This document shows positions 1-7,968 of a stretch of 64,000 nt of DNA, one piece after another (within the stretch, counting starts at the first letter, position 1; each line of letters opens with the position of its first letter). The position numbers and the translations under genes were made by a program. Below the pieces are notes generated by a model that saw nothing but the letters and a program-made list of their open reading frames with translations, made no database searches and had not been told where the DNA came from. Origin of the DNA: Actinopolyspora mortivallis DSM 44261 (lineage in GTDB: Bacteria; Actinomycetota; Actinomycetes; Mycobacteriales; Pseudonocardiaceae); the NCBI RefSeq assembly GCF_000384035.1, contig NZ_KB913024.1:263088-327087 (forward strand), in the 5' to 3' direction.

Positions 1-337
1 GTACGCGACCACGGGCGACGGGCTGCTCACGGCGTTGCGGCTGATGGACCGCATGGTGCGGACGGGCTCTTCGCTGGCGGAGTTGGCCTCGGTGATGACG
101 CGGATGCCGCAGAGCCTGGTCAACGTGTCCGTGGCGGACAAGACGGCCGCGGTCAACGCGCCCGCCGTGGCCGAGGCGGTGGCCAACGCCGAGGCCGAGC
201 TGGGTGAGCAGGGCAGGGTGCTGTTGCGTCCCTCGGGAACGGAGCAGCTCGTCCGGGTGATGGTGGAGGCGCCCACCGCTGATCGAGCCCGGGTCACGGC
301 CGAGCAGTTGGCCGAGATCGTTGGCTCGATCAGATGA
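1..337 (+). CDS. glmM: Phosphoglucosamine mutase, C-terminal end (5' end outside window)
   Basis: Converts glucosamine-6-phosphate to glucosamine-1-phosphate for UDP-GlcNAc and peptidoglycan synthesis in the cytoplasm. Only the last 111 or so residues are present; the reading frame is open from base 2. The GDGLLTALRLM segment and the phosphate-binding RPSGTE loop near the C-terminus are typical of the GlmM branch of the alpha-D-phosphohexomutase family. glmS, which makes its substrate, lies 5.6 kb downstream on the same strand. Truncated only by the window edge. Confidence 0.9.
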   Translation, partial: YATTGDGLLTALRLMDRMVRTGSSLAELASVMTRMPQSLVNVSVADKTAAVNAPAVAEAVANAEAELGEQGRVLLRPSGTEQLVRVMVEAPTADRARVTAEQLAEIVGSIR

Positions 338-370
338 AAATGTGATCAAAGTCTCGCGTTGTCGCCCGGT

Positions 371-388
371 GTGTGAGAGTATTCACAC
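371..388. promoter_or_regulatory. Perfect CRP-type palindrome TGTGA-N6-TCACA
   Basis: Bases 371-388 form GTGTGA, six bases, TCACAC, an exact match to the TGTGA-N6-TCACA consensus of CRP/GlxR-family cAMP regulators. It ends directly at the ATG of the small ORF at 389. There is no ribosome-binding site there, so it would overlap the core promoter of a leaderless transcript and act as a repressor site, or serve something else. Binding is inferred from the motif alone. Confidence 0.45.
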
Positions 389-556
389 ATGGGTGCCATC
401 GCTGTTACCGCTCTGATCGCTTTGTTCGCCGTTGGCCTGGTCCTCGGGCTGGTCGTGCTGGCCACGTTCGCCGTCGCGGGAGCCAAGGCGGCCACGTTGG
501 CCCAGGACGGCGGGAGCTGGGTGCTTGAACACTGGCCGCGCCGTGCGAAACACTGA
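389..556 (+). CDS. Small single-pass membrane protein (55 aa), hypothetical
   Basis: ATG at 389 opens a 55-residue frame. Residues 3-35 are almost wholly Ala/Val/Leu/Ile/Gly, one good transmembrane helix, followed by a short Gln/Asp/Trp/Arg tail. No family is recognised. No Shine-Dalgarno precedes the ATG; a CRP-like palindrome abuts it, so a leaderless message is the simplest reading. It lies 52 bp after glmM and may instead be cotranscribed with it. A second tiny hydrophobic ORF follows at 610. Confidence 0.5.
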   Translation: MGAIAVTALIALFAVGLVLGLVVLATFAVAGAKAATLAQDGGSWVLEHWPRRAKH

Positions 557-609
557 GATCGTGTCGTTTCCGACGTCGGTCGTCACACGAGCGGAGGTGA
601 TCGAGCATC

Positions 610-702
610 GTGCGTTACTTCCTCGGTGACCTGATCTACGTACTCTTTCTTCCGCTCGCGGTCATGGCGCTCGGTGTGCTCGCCGTGGTCGCGCTCGTCT
701 GA
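610..702 (+). CDS. Very small hydrophobic membrane peptide (30 aa), hypothetical
   Basis: GTG at 610 is preceded by a good GGAGGTG ribosome-binding site about 8 bases upstream. The 30-residue product is nearly all hydrophobic from residue 8 on, consistent with a single membrane-spanning peptide. It follows the 55-residue membrane ORF by 53 bp on the same strand. No homology is claimed; the RBS and composition are the only support. Confidence 0.4.
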   Translation: MRYFLGDLIYVLFLPLAVMALGVLAVVALV

Positions 703-1248
703 TCACCAACAGCTCCCCTTTCGACAGGATGTCGCGTGCTGTGGCAGGCCCGCGGAGGGGAGTGTGACGGGTGCTCGGACGCCGGTGCTGATGCTGCCGG
801 CGATCCCGCCAACGGTGACCGTGCTCCCCCCCCCGTCTCCCGGCCCGCATCGAGCGACGAGGCAGGCCGCTGAGCACCGACCCTCAGTCGTCCCCTCTCG
901 CCAACCCACCGGGGTACTACCGCCCCGGTGACCACGTTCCCCGGCGGGCGCCGTCTCGGCGGCCCGCCCAACAGCTGCGGTGGCCCTGCCGGCAGGCGAA
1001 CCCCCAGTACGGGCAGTACCCCTCTCACGCTCGGGTCGACTCGGGGACGCGTTTCGAAGGCTTCGCGTGTGCGACGGTATGACGTGCGGGTTTTGTCCGA
1101 TACGAGGCGCGTTTGCTTGTGCAACGGTCTGGTTCGACCACGCACGCCGCCTGTCCCCCGGCTGCGATCATCGTATTGACACGAAGCCGATTCACCGTGG
1201 TTCGAGCGGCTCCGACGGGAGCAGGTTTCTTTCGAGAGGGAGGGGAAA
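703..1248. other. 546-bp region without a convincing gene
   Basis: No frame here has both a credible start and coding-like composition. One frame from 870 to 1082 reads as a Pro/Tyr/Gln-rich peptide (NPPGYYRPGDHVP, later NPQYGQYP) but has only a CTG to begin it, so it may be a decayed gene. A hairpin (ACCGGGG at 908-914 with CCCCGGT at 923-929) could be a terminator. The last 60 bases hold the leader and the strong GGGAGGGG ribosome-binding site of the EspC-like gene at 1249. Confidence 0.4.
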
Positions 1249-1551
1249 ATGGGATTCACCACGTCGGGGAGTGATCTGCCTCGGGTCGCCAAATCATTCT
1301 CGGACAGTGCGGAGAAAATACGTTCCCAGGTGAACGAAGTCGCGGCCAGTAACGTAACCGCCGACAAAGCAGGTAGGAAATTCCAGGAGCAGGGGAAGGC
1401 GTACGGGCAAGCACTCGACAGGATCGGGTCGAACGTCAAGGCTTTCGCCGACCACGGCGATCGACTGGCGCAGAAGTTCGACGAGTCCGGTAAGCAGTAC
1501 CAGGACAGTGATCGGTCCGGTGCCAACACCATCGAGCGGGTTCGGAGCTGA
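1249..1551 (+). CDS. EspC-like / WXG100-type small type VII secretion protein
   Basis: A 100-residue, Cys-free, highly helical acidic protein, the size and composition of EspC/ESX secretion-associated (WXG100-superfamily) proteins. Such proteins form helical hairpins, often as secreted dimers. Two long amphipathic stretches (about residues 10-45 and 50-92) are separated around Asn35-Lys40; no WXG triplet is present, as in the EspC branch. A strong RBS (GGGAGGGG) precedes the ATG. It is followed after 2 bases by a large WXG-containing gene, so the two are translationally linked. Function is inferred from family resemblance and partner. Confidence 0.6.
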   Translation: MGFTTSGSDLPRVAKSFSDSAEKIRSQVNEVAASNVTADKAGRKFQEQGKAYGQALDRIGSNVKAFADHGDRLAQKFDESGKQYQDSDRSGANTIERVRS

Positions 1552-1553
1552 TA

Positions 1554-4484
1554 ATGGCTTTTTCGCGGAGGCGCGGCAGCGGCTCGGGCGAGAACTCGAC
1601 GGACTCCTCGGGTGGGTACGGAACCGAGAGCTCGTCGGGTAGTACTTCGAGTGTCGCAACGGGAACCGAGCGGCACCATGAGCAGAGTGGGGCAAGTCAC
1701 CAGGACAGTGGAAGCCACCACAGTGGAGGGAACCACCAGAGCGGAGGGAACCAGGGGGGCTCGGGTGGTCACTCCGGTGAGAGTGTGAGTTCTTCTTCCG
1801 GTGAGACCACCGGATCCTCGACGAACGCGGACTCCGGTACCACGGGGTCCGGTTCCACGGCCGGTGCCGCGGACGGCACGAGCTCCCTCGGTGACGCGGT
1901 CTCGTCGGTCAACGAAGCGGCCTCTGGCGTTCTCACCCCGGTCGGTAGTGCGCTGTCCTCCGTGGGGGACGCGCTCTCCGGTGCCGCCTCGGAGGTGGGT
2001 GGATTCCTCCAGGACAACGCCGGTCACATCGCCGACGGCGCCTTCTCCGCCCTCAGCCCTGCCTACGCGGTGTTCGACGCCACCACCGGAGGGCTGTCCG
2101 GTGTCCAGGAGAGAGCCGAACAGCGGGCCGAGCGTGCCGACAGGTTCGACAGGGCGAAGAAGAGCCTGGACAGTGGATCGCAGGTCCCGAACTCGGACCA
2201 GCTGCTCGATGACGGGAAGCTCGGTCTGGAGTACTACGCCGAGTTCCTGCCGCACTTCAGGGACTGGACGGGAGACGGTCCGGATTTCGAAGGCGAGATC
2301 AAGAGCCGCTACGACGAGCTGCGTGGCGTTGATTTCGCCGCTTTTCGTGAGGACGCCGAACGGCTGGAAAAGGTGCACTCGGTGCTGCTGGACCAGTGCA
2401 GCAGCATGAAGAACGAGTTCAGCAGCCTCCGGCAGACCTGGGAGGGCGAGGCCGCGGAAACGGCTGCCGGGCAGGTGAACGCCTACACGAGCAGCGCGAG
2501 CGTGGTTGTCTCGGAGATCGAGAGCACCGCGGGTGCCATCACCCCCGTGATGGACGGTATCCAGAAGGCTGTTCGTGAGTACGCGAAGTTCGTGCTCGAC
2601 GTGGGCGAGGATCTCACGTGCGCCGGGAAGTCCCCGGCGGAAACGGCTGACGAGATTCGCAAGGCCCGTGGCGACCTCAGGATGGAGGATCTGGCCGACG
2701 TCGGTGTCGACGATGTTTTCTCCGGGGGTTGGGAGTACCTGAAACACGCCGCCGTAGGCGCGATCCTCGGAGGACCCCTCGGCATCATCGGCTCCGTGGC
2801 GGGTGCGAAAGAGGCGGTGGAGAGCATTCGCCAGGGCATCGTGGACGATGCCAAGACATGGCTGGACTCCTCCTTCGTCCCGGAGTTCCGGAGCAAACTG
2901 ACCCAGTTCGACCAGCAGACCTCGAACACGGTCAGCACCGTGGAGCAGTGCTACCAGCGGCTGTTGGAGGCCGCGGGGGGCAGCGAGGATCCCTTCACGG
3001 GAGTGCTGGCGGGAAGCGATGATTCCCCCGGTGCCCGGGGTGGTTCCGGAGGAACGGGCGGCGGTGGCGGTCTCGCCGGTGGTGCCGGTGGCGGAGGCGC
3101 CGGCACGGGAGCCGCAAGCGCGCCGGCGGCCGGTGCGGGTGCGGGCGGAGGACCTTCCGGACCGGCCGGGCCCGACCAGCAGCCCCCCGGGGTGCCGGGA
3201 GACGGGCCGAAGACGGAGGACCTTCCGGGCCCGGGGGACGGTGAGTCCTCCGCACGGAAGCCGGACGAGGTCACCCTGGGCGAGGGGGAGGAGAAGATCA
3301 CCGTCCGTGAGGCGGACGAGCACGGAAACCCCCGGATCACGTTGATCGGTCCGGACGGCCGGCCGCACACCTACGAGATCGCCTTCGGCGGTTCCGGAGG
3401 TGATCAGGACGGGGGCGCCCCCCAGCGGGGGGAGTCGGAGCGGTCCTCTCCCGCCGGCGGGTTCTCGGCGGGAGAACGACTCACACCCGGTGCTTCGGCA
3501 GCCGGGGAGTCCGCCACCGGTGCGGGTGCCGACGGTGCTCGCCCGGTGACGACGGTTCGTCCCGACGAGGACGGGATCGCCGTCATCGAGCAGGGCGACC
3601 GGACCGTCGAGGTGGAGCGGACACCGGACGGTCAACTACGGCTCTCCGTGGACGAGGGCGACGGTCGGTCTCCCGAGGTCAGGACCGTGGACTTCGGGCA
3701 GGACTCCCGACAGGTCGCCGGTTCCGACACCGCACGGGTGTTCTCCGGCGGCGGGGGACAGCCCGGCCCGGCATCTCCCGACGCCCCGGACACCCCTCCG
3801 CGGTCACCCGCCGGGGAGGAGACCCGGACCGCGACGGCCGCCACCCCGCAGGCAGGGGGTGGGGACGGAATCGGCGTGCTCGGTCAGAATCCGCCTCCCG
3901 GCGGACCTCCGAGTGCCGAACAGGTGAGCACCTCCGCTCCCGTCGGCTCCGACGGACTCGGTGGTACGGGGACCGGGGAGACCACGAGTGGGGGACGGGG
4001 CACCGACCCGGCCGAGGCCCCGGCGCAGACCACCTCCCAGTGGGCGGGCTCCGCCATGTTCGACGAACCCTCCTCCCCCGGGGGACGTGCGACCTTCACC
4101 GCCTTCTCCGGAGACCTGTTCAGCTCCGTCGACAACGCGGGCGGCGACGTCTGGGGCGAACGGCCCGGCAACGCGGCCGGGGACACGCGGGGTTCGGTGG
4201 GACTGCCCGACCTCGGGGACAGCTCGGGTCCCGTCGACTCGCAGGGACTCACCGGCCTGGCTTCGATGAGCGAGTCCGGAGGAGGGCAGCAGGACCAGTC
4301 GGGTGCGCGTGGCGGCATGATGCCCATGGGCGGCATGGCCGGAGCCGGTCAGCAGGGCGGTGGCGACGAGGAACGCAGCAACGACAGCCCGTGGCGTACC
4401 GAGGGGAATCTGTTCGACGACGGCACCGACCCCTTGGCCAGCTGGAAGTACAGCGCGGTGCTGGGTGACCCCGAGGAGAGGTGA
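1554..4484 (+). CDS. Large WXG/PPE-like type VII secretion substrate (976 aa)
   Basis: The N-terminal ~90 residues are Ser/Gly/His-rich low complexity. Residues about 190-470 form a helical domain with a WXG motif (Trp296-Glu-Gly) and a hydrophobic Gly/Ala patch near residues 395-420 (AAVGAILGGPLGIIGSVAG). From about 490 the chain is Gly/Pro/Ser-rich with short beta-like DGRPHTYEI segments. The C-terminus (GGMMPMGGMAGAG, then DEERSNDSPWRTEG) matches the tail style of actinobacterial PPE/WXG proteins. ATG lies 2 bp after the EspC-like stop. No ESX ATPase or membrane core genes occur in the window, so export would rely on machinery elsewhere. The precise role is unknown. Confidence 0.6.
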   Translation: MAFSRRRGSGSGENSTDSSGGYGTESSSGSTSSVATGTERHHEQSGASHQDSGSHHSGGNHQSGGNQGGSGGHSGESVSSSSGETTGSSTNADSGTTGSGSTAGAADGTSSLGDAVSSVNEAASGVLTPVGSALSSVGDALSGAASEVGGFLQDNAGHIADGAFSALSPAYAVFDATTGGLSGVQERAEQRAERADRFDRAKKSLDSGSQVPNSDQLLDDGKLGLEYYAEFLPHFRDWTGDGPDFEGEIKSRYDELRGVDFAAFREDAERLEKVHSVLLDQCSSMKNEFSSLRQTWEGEAAETAAGQVNAYTSSASVVVSEIESTAGAITPVMDGIQKAVREYAKFVLDVGEDLTCAGKSPAETADEIRKARGDLRMEDLADVGVDDVFSGGWEYLKHAAVGAILGGPLGIIGSVAGAKEAVESIRQGIVDDAKTWLDSSFVPEFRSKLTQFDQQTSNTVSTVEQCYQRLLEAAGGSEDPFTGVLAGSDDSPGARGGSGGTGGGGGLAGGAGGGGAGTGAASAPAAGAGAGGGPSGPAGPDQQPPGVPGDGPKTEDLPGPGDGESSARKPDEVTLGEGEEKITVREADEHGNPRITLIGPDGRPHTYEIAFGGSGGDQDGGAPQRGESERSSPAGGFSAGERLTPGASAAGESATGAGADGARPVTTVRPDEDGIAVIEQGDRTVEVERTPDGQLRLSVDEGDGRSPEVRTVDFGQDSRQVAGSDTARVFSGGGGQPGPASPDAPDTPPRSPAGEETRTATAATPQAGGGDGIGVLGQNPPPGGPPSAEQVSTSAPVGSDGLGGTGTGETTSGGRGTDPAEAPAQTTSQWAGSAMFDEPSSPGGRATFTAFSGDLFSSVDNAGGDVWGERPGNAAGDTRGSVGLPDLGDSSGPVDSQGLTGLASMSESGGGQQDQSGARGGMMPMGGMAGAGQQGGGDEERSNDSPWRTEGNLFDDGTDPLASWKYSAVLGDPEER

Positions 4485-4960
4485 GTTCTGGGATGGTGCT
4501 CGTCAACGAACGGGTGGCCGAGGGAGTCGAAACTTTGGTCACCCGACAGGGCTACAGCCTCGCGGACGGCAGGGACGAGATCAGCGCCGCCGAAGCCGAG
4601 TCCGAGCGCTCCCGGAACGAGATAGAGCGCGAGGCGGCCGAGCGGAAGCAGCGGGTGCTGGAGCAGAGCAGGCAGGCGGCAGCCGAGGCGGAGCGGGATA
4701 CGGGGGCCGGACCCCGGGGACCGGCTTCCAGGACGGACGACAACGAGTTGCGGATCGGTGTGGGGGAGGAGGACGAGGAGGAGTACCTCGCGGGCCCGTG
4801 GAACGGCGGGAACGAACGGACTTCGGCGCCGGCATCCGCTCCGGTCTCCTCCACCCCGTCTCCCGCTCCGCCTCCCGCCGCCCCCGGACGTCGGCGTCGT
4901 CCCGTCGGGGACGACTGGGACGACGAGGAGGACTTCTCCCAGCGCAGCTGGCTTCAGTGA
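4481..4960 (+). CDS. Charged, coiled-coil-like partner protein of the type VII locus (159 aa)
   Basis: GTG at 4481 overlaps the preceding stop (GTGA) behind GAGGAGAG; an in-frame ATG at 4493 is an alternative start. Residues about 25-75 are very rich in Glu/Arg/Ala/Gln (a probable coiled coil), followed by an acidic run (EEDEEE), a Ser/Pro/Ala linker and an acidic Trp-containing tail (DDWDDEEDF...SWLQ). No known family is recognised. Tight coupling to the WXG-like gene suggests a chaperone or co-substrate, which is inference only. Confidence 0.55.
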   Translation: MSSGMVLVNERVAEGVETLVTRQGYSLADGRDEISAAEAESERSRNEIEREAAERKQRVLEQSRQAAAEAERDTGAGPRGPASRTDDNELRIGVGEEDEEEYLAGPWNGGNERTSAPASAPVSSTPSPAPPPAAPGRRRRPVGDDWDDEEDFSQRSWLQ

Positions 4961-5045
4961 CCACGGGTCGTGTCGAGATCCCGCTCGTGTCCCCTCACGG
5001 CTCCGGCAGGCCCGGGGTTTTTCGCGGGAACCACGTTCACCGGGG

Positions 5046-5864
5046 TCAGGCGGCGGCCAGTGCTCCGGTGCTGTGTGCTCCGTCGATGCTCGACCCGGCG
5101 ACGTCGGAGGAGAGCAGCGGGCTGCCCCGCTTGTCCCCGGTGAGCGTGCGCAGGAAGAACGCCGTCAGCAGCGCCCGGGCCAGCCGTTGGGTGCCGTAGT
5201 GCGACTTGCCCTGCAACAGCAGCTCGCTCCAGTGCCGTCCCTCGGTGAATCCCAGGTGCCCGGCCTTGCGCAGGGTGCGCAGCTGTACGGGGCCGCCCCA
5301 GGCGGAGGCGACGGGTTCGGCGTTGGCGCGGGCCGGGGCGAGCAGGTCCGCCGCCGCGCTCAGTTGCAGCCCGGGCACCGACACCCGCCGGGCGGCCGCG
5401 ATCGCCGAGGGCATGGTCTCGGTCGTGGCCATCCCGGCCACCGCCCGGACGCGGGGGTCCTCGGCGGCGGCCAGCACCGCGCAGCCGCCGCCCATGGAGT
5501 GCCCGGCCACGCCCAGCCGGTTCTCGTCGACGCTGATCCCGCCGTCGCCGAGCCGGACACCGACACAGAGGTCCAGCGCCGTGCGCAGGTCGGCCGCGAA
5601 CAGTCGGTGGGAGGCGAACGGGCCGGTGTGGGTGGCGGGGGCCGCGACCACGAATCCCCAGGAGGCCAGGTGCCGCAGCAGCCGGGTGTAACGCCGGGGT
5701 GGCTGCAACCAGCCGTGTCCGAAGGCGATGGCCGCCAGCCCCCGCCCACTGCGCGGGGTGCACACGATCCCGGGCAGCCCCACCAACGCGAGATCGCCGT
5801 GCAACACCTCGTGCGGTCCGCGTTGGGCGAGCTCGTGCAGCACCTTCTTGGCGTTGTGGGCCAT
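5046..5864 (-). CDS. Alpha/beta hydrolase, dienelactone hydrolase/chlorophyllase-like (272 aa)
   Basis: A soluble serine hydrolase with the nucleophile elbow GHSMGG (in RLGVAGHSMGGG) and an upstream oxyanion-loop segment AFGHGW. The acid is probably in LSAAADLLAP and the His in KAGHLGF. The fold resembles dienelactone hydrolase or PET-hydrolase/chlorophyllase-type enzymes; the substrate cannot be read from sequence. It is divergent from glmS with 125 bp between starts. There is no signal peptide, so it is probably cytoplasmic. Confidence 0.75.
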   Translation of the reverse strand: MAHNAKKVLHELAQRGPHEVLHGDLALVGLPGIVCTPRSGRGLAAIAFGHGWLQPPRRYTRLLRHLASWGFVVAAPATHTGPFASHRLFAADLRTALDLCVGVRLGDGGISVDENRLGVAGHSMGGGCAVLAAAEDPRVRAVAGMATTETMPSAIAAARRVSVPGLQLSAAADLLAPARANAEPVASAWGGPVQLRTLRKAGHLGFTEGRHWSELLLQGKSHYGTQRLARALLTAFFLRTLTGDKRGSPLLSSDVAGSSIDGAHSTGALAAA

Positions 5865-5976
5865 GGTCCGTCACGGTAGCGGATCGGCTCGCGGGTGGGT
5901 GGCGGTGACCTGTCGAAGCAGCCCGGACGTCACCCGAGTGGTGGATGCGTATCAGGTTCAGACCACCTCCCCTGGC

Positions 5977-5982
5977 TATGCT
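5977..5982 (+). promoter_or_regulatory. glmS -10 box (TATGCT), leaderless start
   Basis: TATGCT ends 7 bases before the glmS GTG at 5990 and no Shine-Dalgarno is visible, so transcription probably begins at or next to the start codon. No clear -35 is seen. Confidence 0.45.
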
Positions 5983-5989
5983 GAGGCGC

Positions 5990-7849
5990 GTGTGCGGCAT
6001 TGTGGGTTACCTAGGACATCGCCCGGCCCTCGACGTGGTGCTTCAGGGCCTGCGGCGGCTGGAGTACCGCGGCTACGACTCGGCGGGTGTGGCCCTGCTG
6101 AACGGATCCGGCTCGTTGGCGGTCGAGCGTTCGGCGGGAGCGCTGTCGAACCTGGAGCAGCGGCTGTCCACCGGTGACCGCGAGCGGTTCGGCGGCACCG
6201 GCGGCATGGGGCACACCAGGTGGGCCACCCACGGCGCCCCGACCGACCGCAACGCGCATCCGCACCGCGACGCCTCGGGGCGGGTCGCGGTGGTGCACAA
6301 CGGGATCATCGAGAACTTCGCCGCGCTGCGTGCCGAGCTCGAATCCGACGGGGTGGAACTGGGCAGCGACACCGACAGCGAGATCGTCGCCCACCTGATC
6401 GCGCGTGCCTACTCCGCGGGAAGGACCGCAGGGGACCTGCCCGCCAGCCTCGGTGAGGTGGCCTCCCGGCTGTCCGGAGCCTTCACCCTGGTGGTCACCC
6501 ACGCCGACGAGCCGGACCTGATCGTCGCGGCCCGGCGTTCCTCCCCGCTGGTGGTGGGGGTCGGCGAGGAGGAGACCTTCGTGGCCTCGGACGTGGCCGC
6601 CTTCATCGAACACACCCGCGACGCCGTGGAGCTCGGCCAGGACCAGGTGGTCGCCATCGGACGCGGTCACTACCGGGTGACCGACTTCGCCGGCACGGAG
6701 GTGGCGGTCAAGCCGTTCACGGTCGACTGGGACCTCTCGGCGGCGGAGAAGGGCGGCCACGACTACTTCATGCTCAAGGAGATCGAGGAGCAGCCGGAGG
6801 CGCTGGCCAACACCCTGCGCGGGCACTTCTCCGGGGGCGTGGTGCTGGACGAGCAGCGGCTCAGCGAACAGGACCTGCGGGACGTCAACAAGGTGTTCGT
6901 GGTGGCCTGCGGAACCGCCTACCACGCCGGACTGCTGGCCAAGTACGCGATCGAGCACTGGTGCCGCGTTCCGGTGGAGGTGGAGCTGGCCAGCGAGTTC
7001 CGCTACCGCGACCCGGTGCTCGGGCGGGACACGCTGGTGGTGGCGATCTCGCAGTCCGGTGAGACCGCCGACACCCTGGAGGCCGTCCGACACGCGCGGA
7101 CCCAGCACGCTCGGGTGCTGGCCATCAGCAACACCAACGGTTCGCAGATCCCCCGCGAGTCGGACGCGGTGCTCTACACCCACGCCGGTCCGGAGATCGG
7201 AGTGGCCGCGACCAAGACCTTCCTGGCCCAGATCGCGGCCAGCTACCTGGTCGGGCTCGCGCTGGCCCAGGCCCGGGGGACCAAGTACCCCGACGAGATC
7301 GAACACGACTTCGGCCAGCTGGAGGCCATGCCCGAGGCGGTGCGTTCCACGCTGTCCGTGGTGGAGCAGACCCGCGGACTGGCCGAGCGACTCTGCTCCG
7401 CGAAGGCGGTGCTGTTCCTGGGGCGGCACGTGGGATATCCGGTGGCGCTGGAGGGGGCGCTCAAGCTCAAGGAACTGGCCTACATGCACGCGGAGGGCTT
7501 CGCCGCGGGCGAGCTCAAACACGGGCCGATCGCGCTGATCGAGAACGACCTCCCCGTGGTGGTGACCATGCCCTCGCTCAAGGGACACCCCCAGTTGCAC
7601 GCCAAGCTCGTCTCCAACATCCGCGAGATCCAGGCCCGTGGGGCGCACACCGTGGTCATCACCGAGGAGGGCGACGACGCGGTGCGCCCGTTCGCCGACG
7701 AACTCATCGAGGTCCCGGTGGTGCCCACCCTGCTGCAACCGCTGGTCACCACGGTCCCGTTGCAGGTGTTGGCGGCCGAGGTCGCCCGGAACCGGGGTTT
7801 CGACGTGGACAAGCCGCGCAACCTCGCCAAGTCCGTGACCGTCGAATAG
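5990..7849 (+). CDS. glmS: Glutamine--fructose-6-phosphate aminotransferase (isomerizing)
   Basis: Makes glucosamine-6-phosphate from fructose-6-phosphate and glutamine, the first step to UDP-GlcNAc. The GTG at 5990 was chosen because it places the catalytic Cys at position 2 (CGIVGYLG), which must become the N-terminus. The class II glutaminase domain spans residues 1-220 (HTRWATHG, HNGIIEN). Two SIS domains follow, with CGTAYHAG and SQSGETADT sugar-phosphate loops, and the canonical C-terminus DVDKPRNLAKSVTVE. 619 residues is normal for the family. A longer in-frame start at 5945 would bury Cys2 and was rejected. Confidence 0.97.
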   Translation: MCGIVGYLGHRPALDVVLQGLRRLEYRGYDSAGVALLNGSGSLAVERSAGALSNLEQRLSTGDRERFGGTGGMGHTRWATHGAPTDRNAHPHRDASGRVAVVHNGIIENFAALRAELESDGVELGSDTDSEIVAHLIARAYSAGRTAGDLPASLGEVASRLSGAFTLVVTHADEPDLIVAARRSSPLVVGVGEEETFVASDVAAFIEHTRDAVELGQDQVVAIGRGHYRVTDFAGTEVAVKPFTVDWDLSAAEKGGHDYFMLKEIEEQPEALANTLRGHFSGGVVLDEQRLSEQDLRDVNKVFVVACGTAYHAGLLAKYAIEHWCRVPVEVELASEFRYRDPVLGRDTLVVAISQSGETADTLEAVRHARTQHARVLAISNTNGSQIPRESDAVLYTHAGPEIGVAATKTFLAQIAASYLVGLALAQARGTKYPDEIEHDFGQLEAMPEAVRSTLSVVEQTRGLAERLCSAKAVLFLGRHVGYPVALEGALKLKELAYMHAEGFAAGELKHGPIALIENDLPVVVTMPSLKGHPQLHAKLVSNIREIQARGAHTVVITEEGDDAVRPFADELIEVPVVPTLLQPLVTTVPLQVLAAEVARNRGFDVDKPRNLAKSVTVE

Positions 7850-7968
7850 CGCCCGCCCTCGTCCAAGTGCTCCGTAAACGCGGTTCCGCCGCATAGACTT
7901 CCCGGCGAGCCCGGTTCCGAGGCGGTGCCGGGCGGTCTCGTCCGAAGCACCTCAGGAGGGAAGTGCCC

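Noticed and set aside
636-3635. 999-codon open frame on the minus strand
   Set aside because: It is the mirror of the type VII genes and gene-free sequence; low-complexity GC-rich DNA keeps the antisense frame open, and there is no RBS or family.
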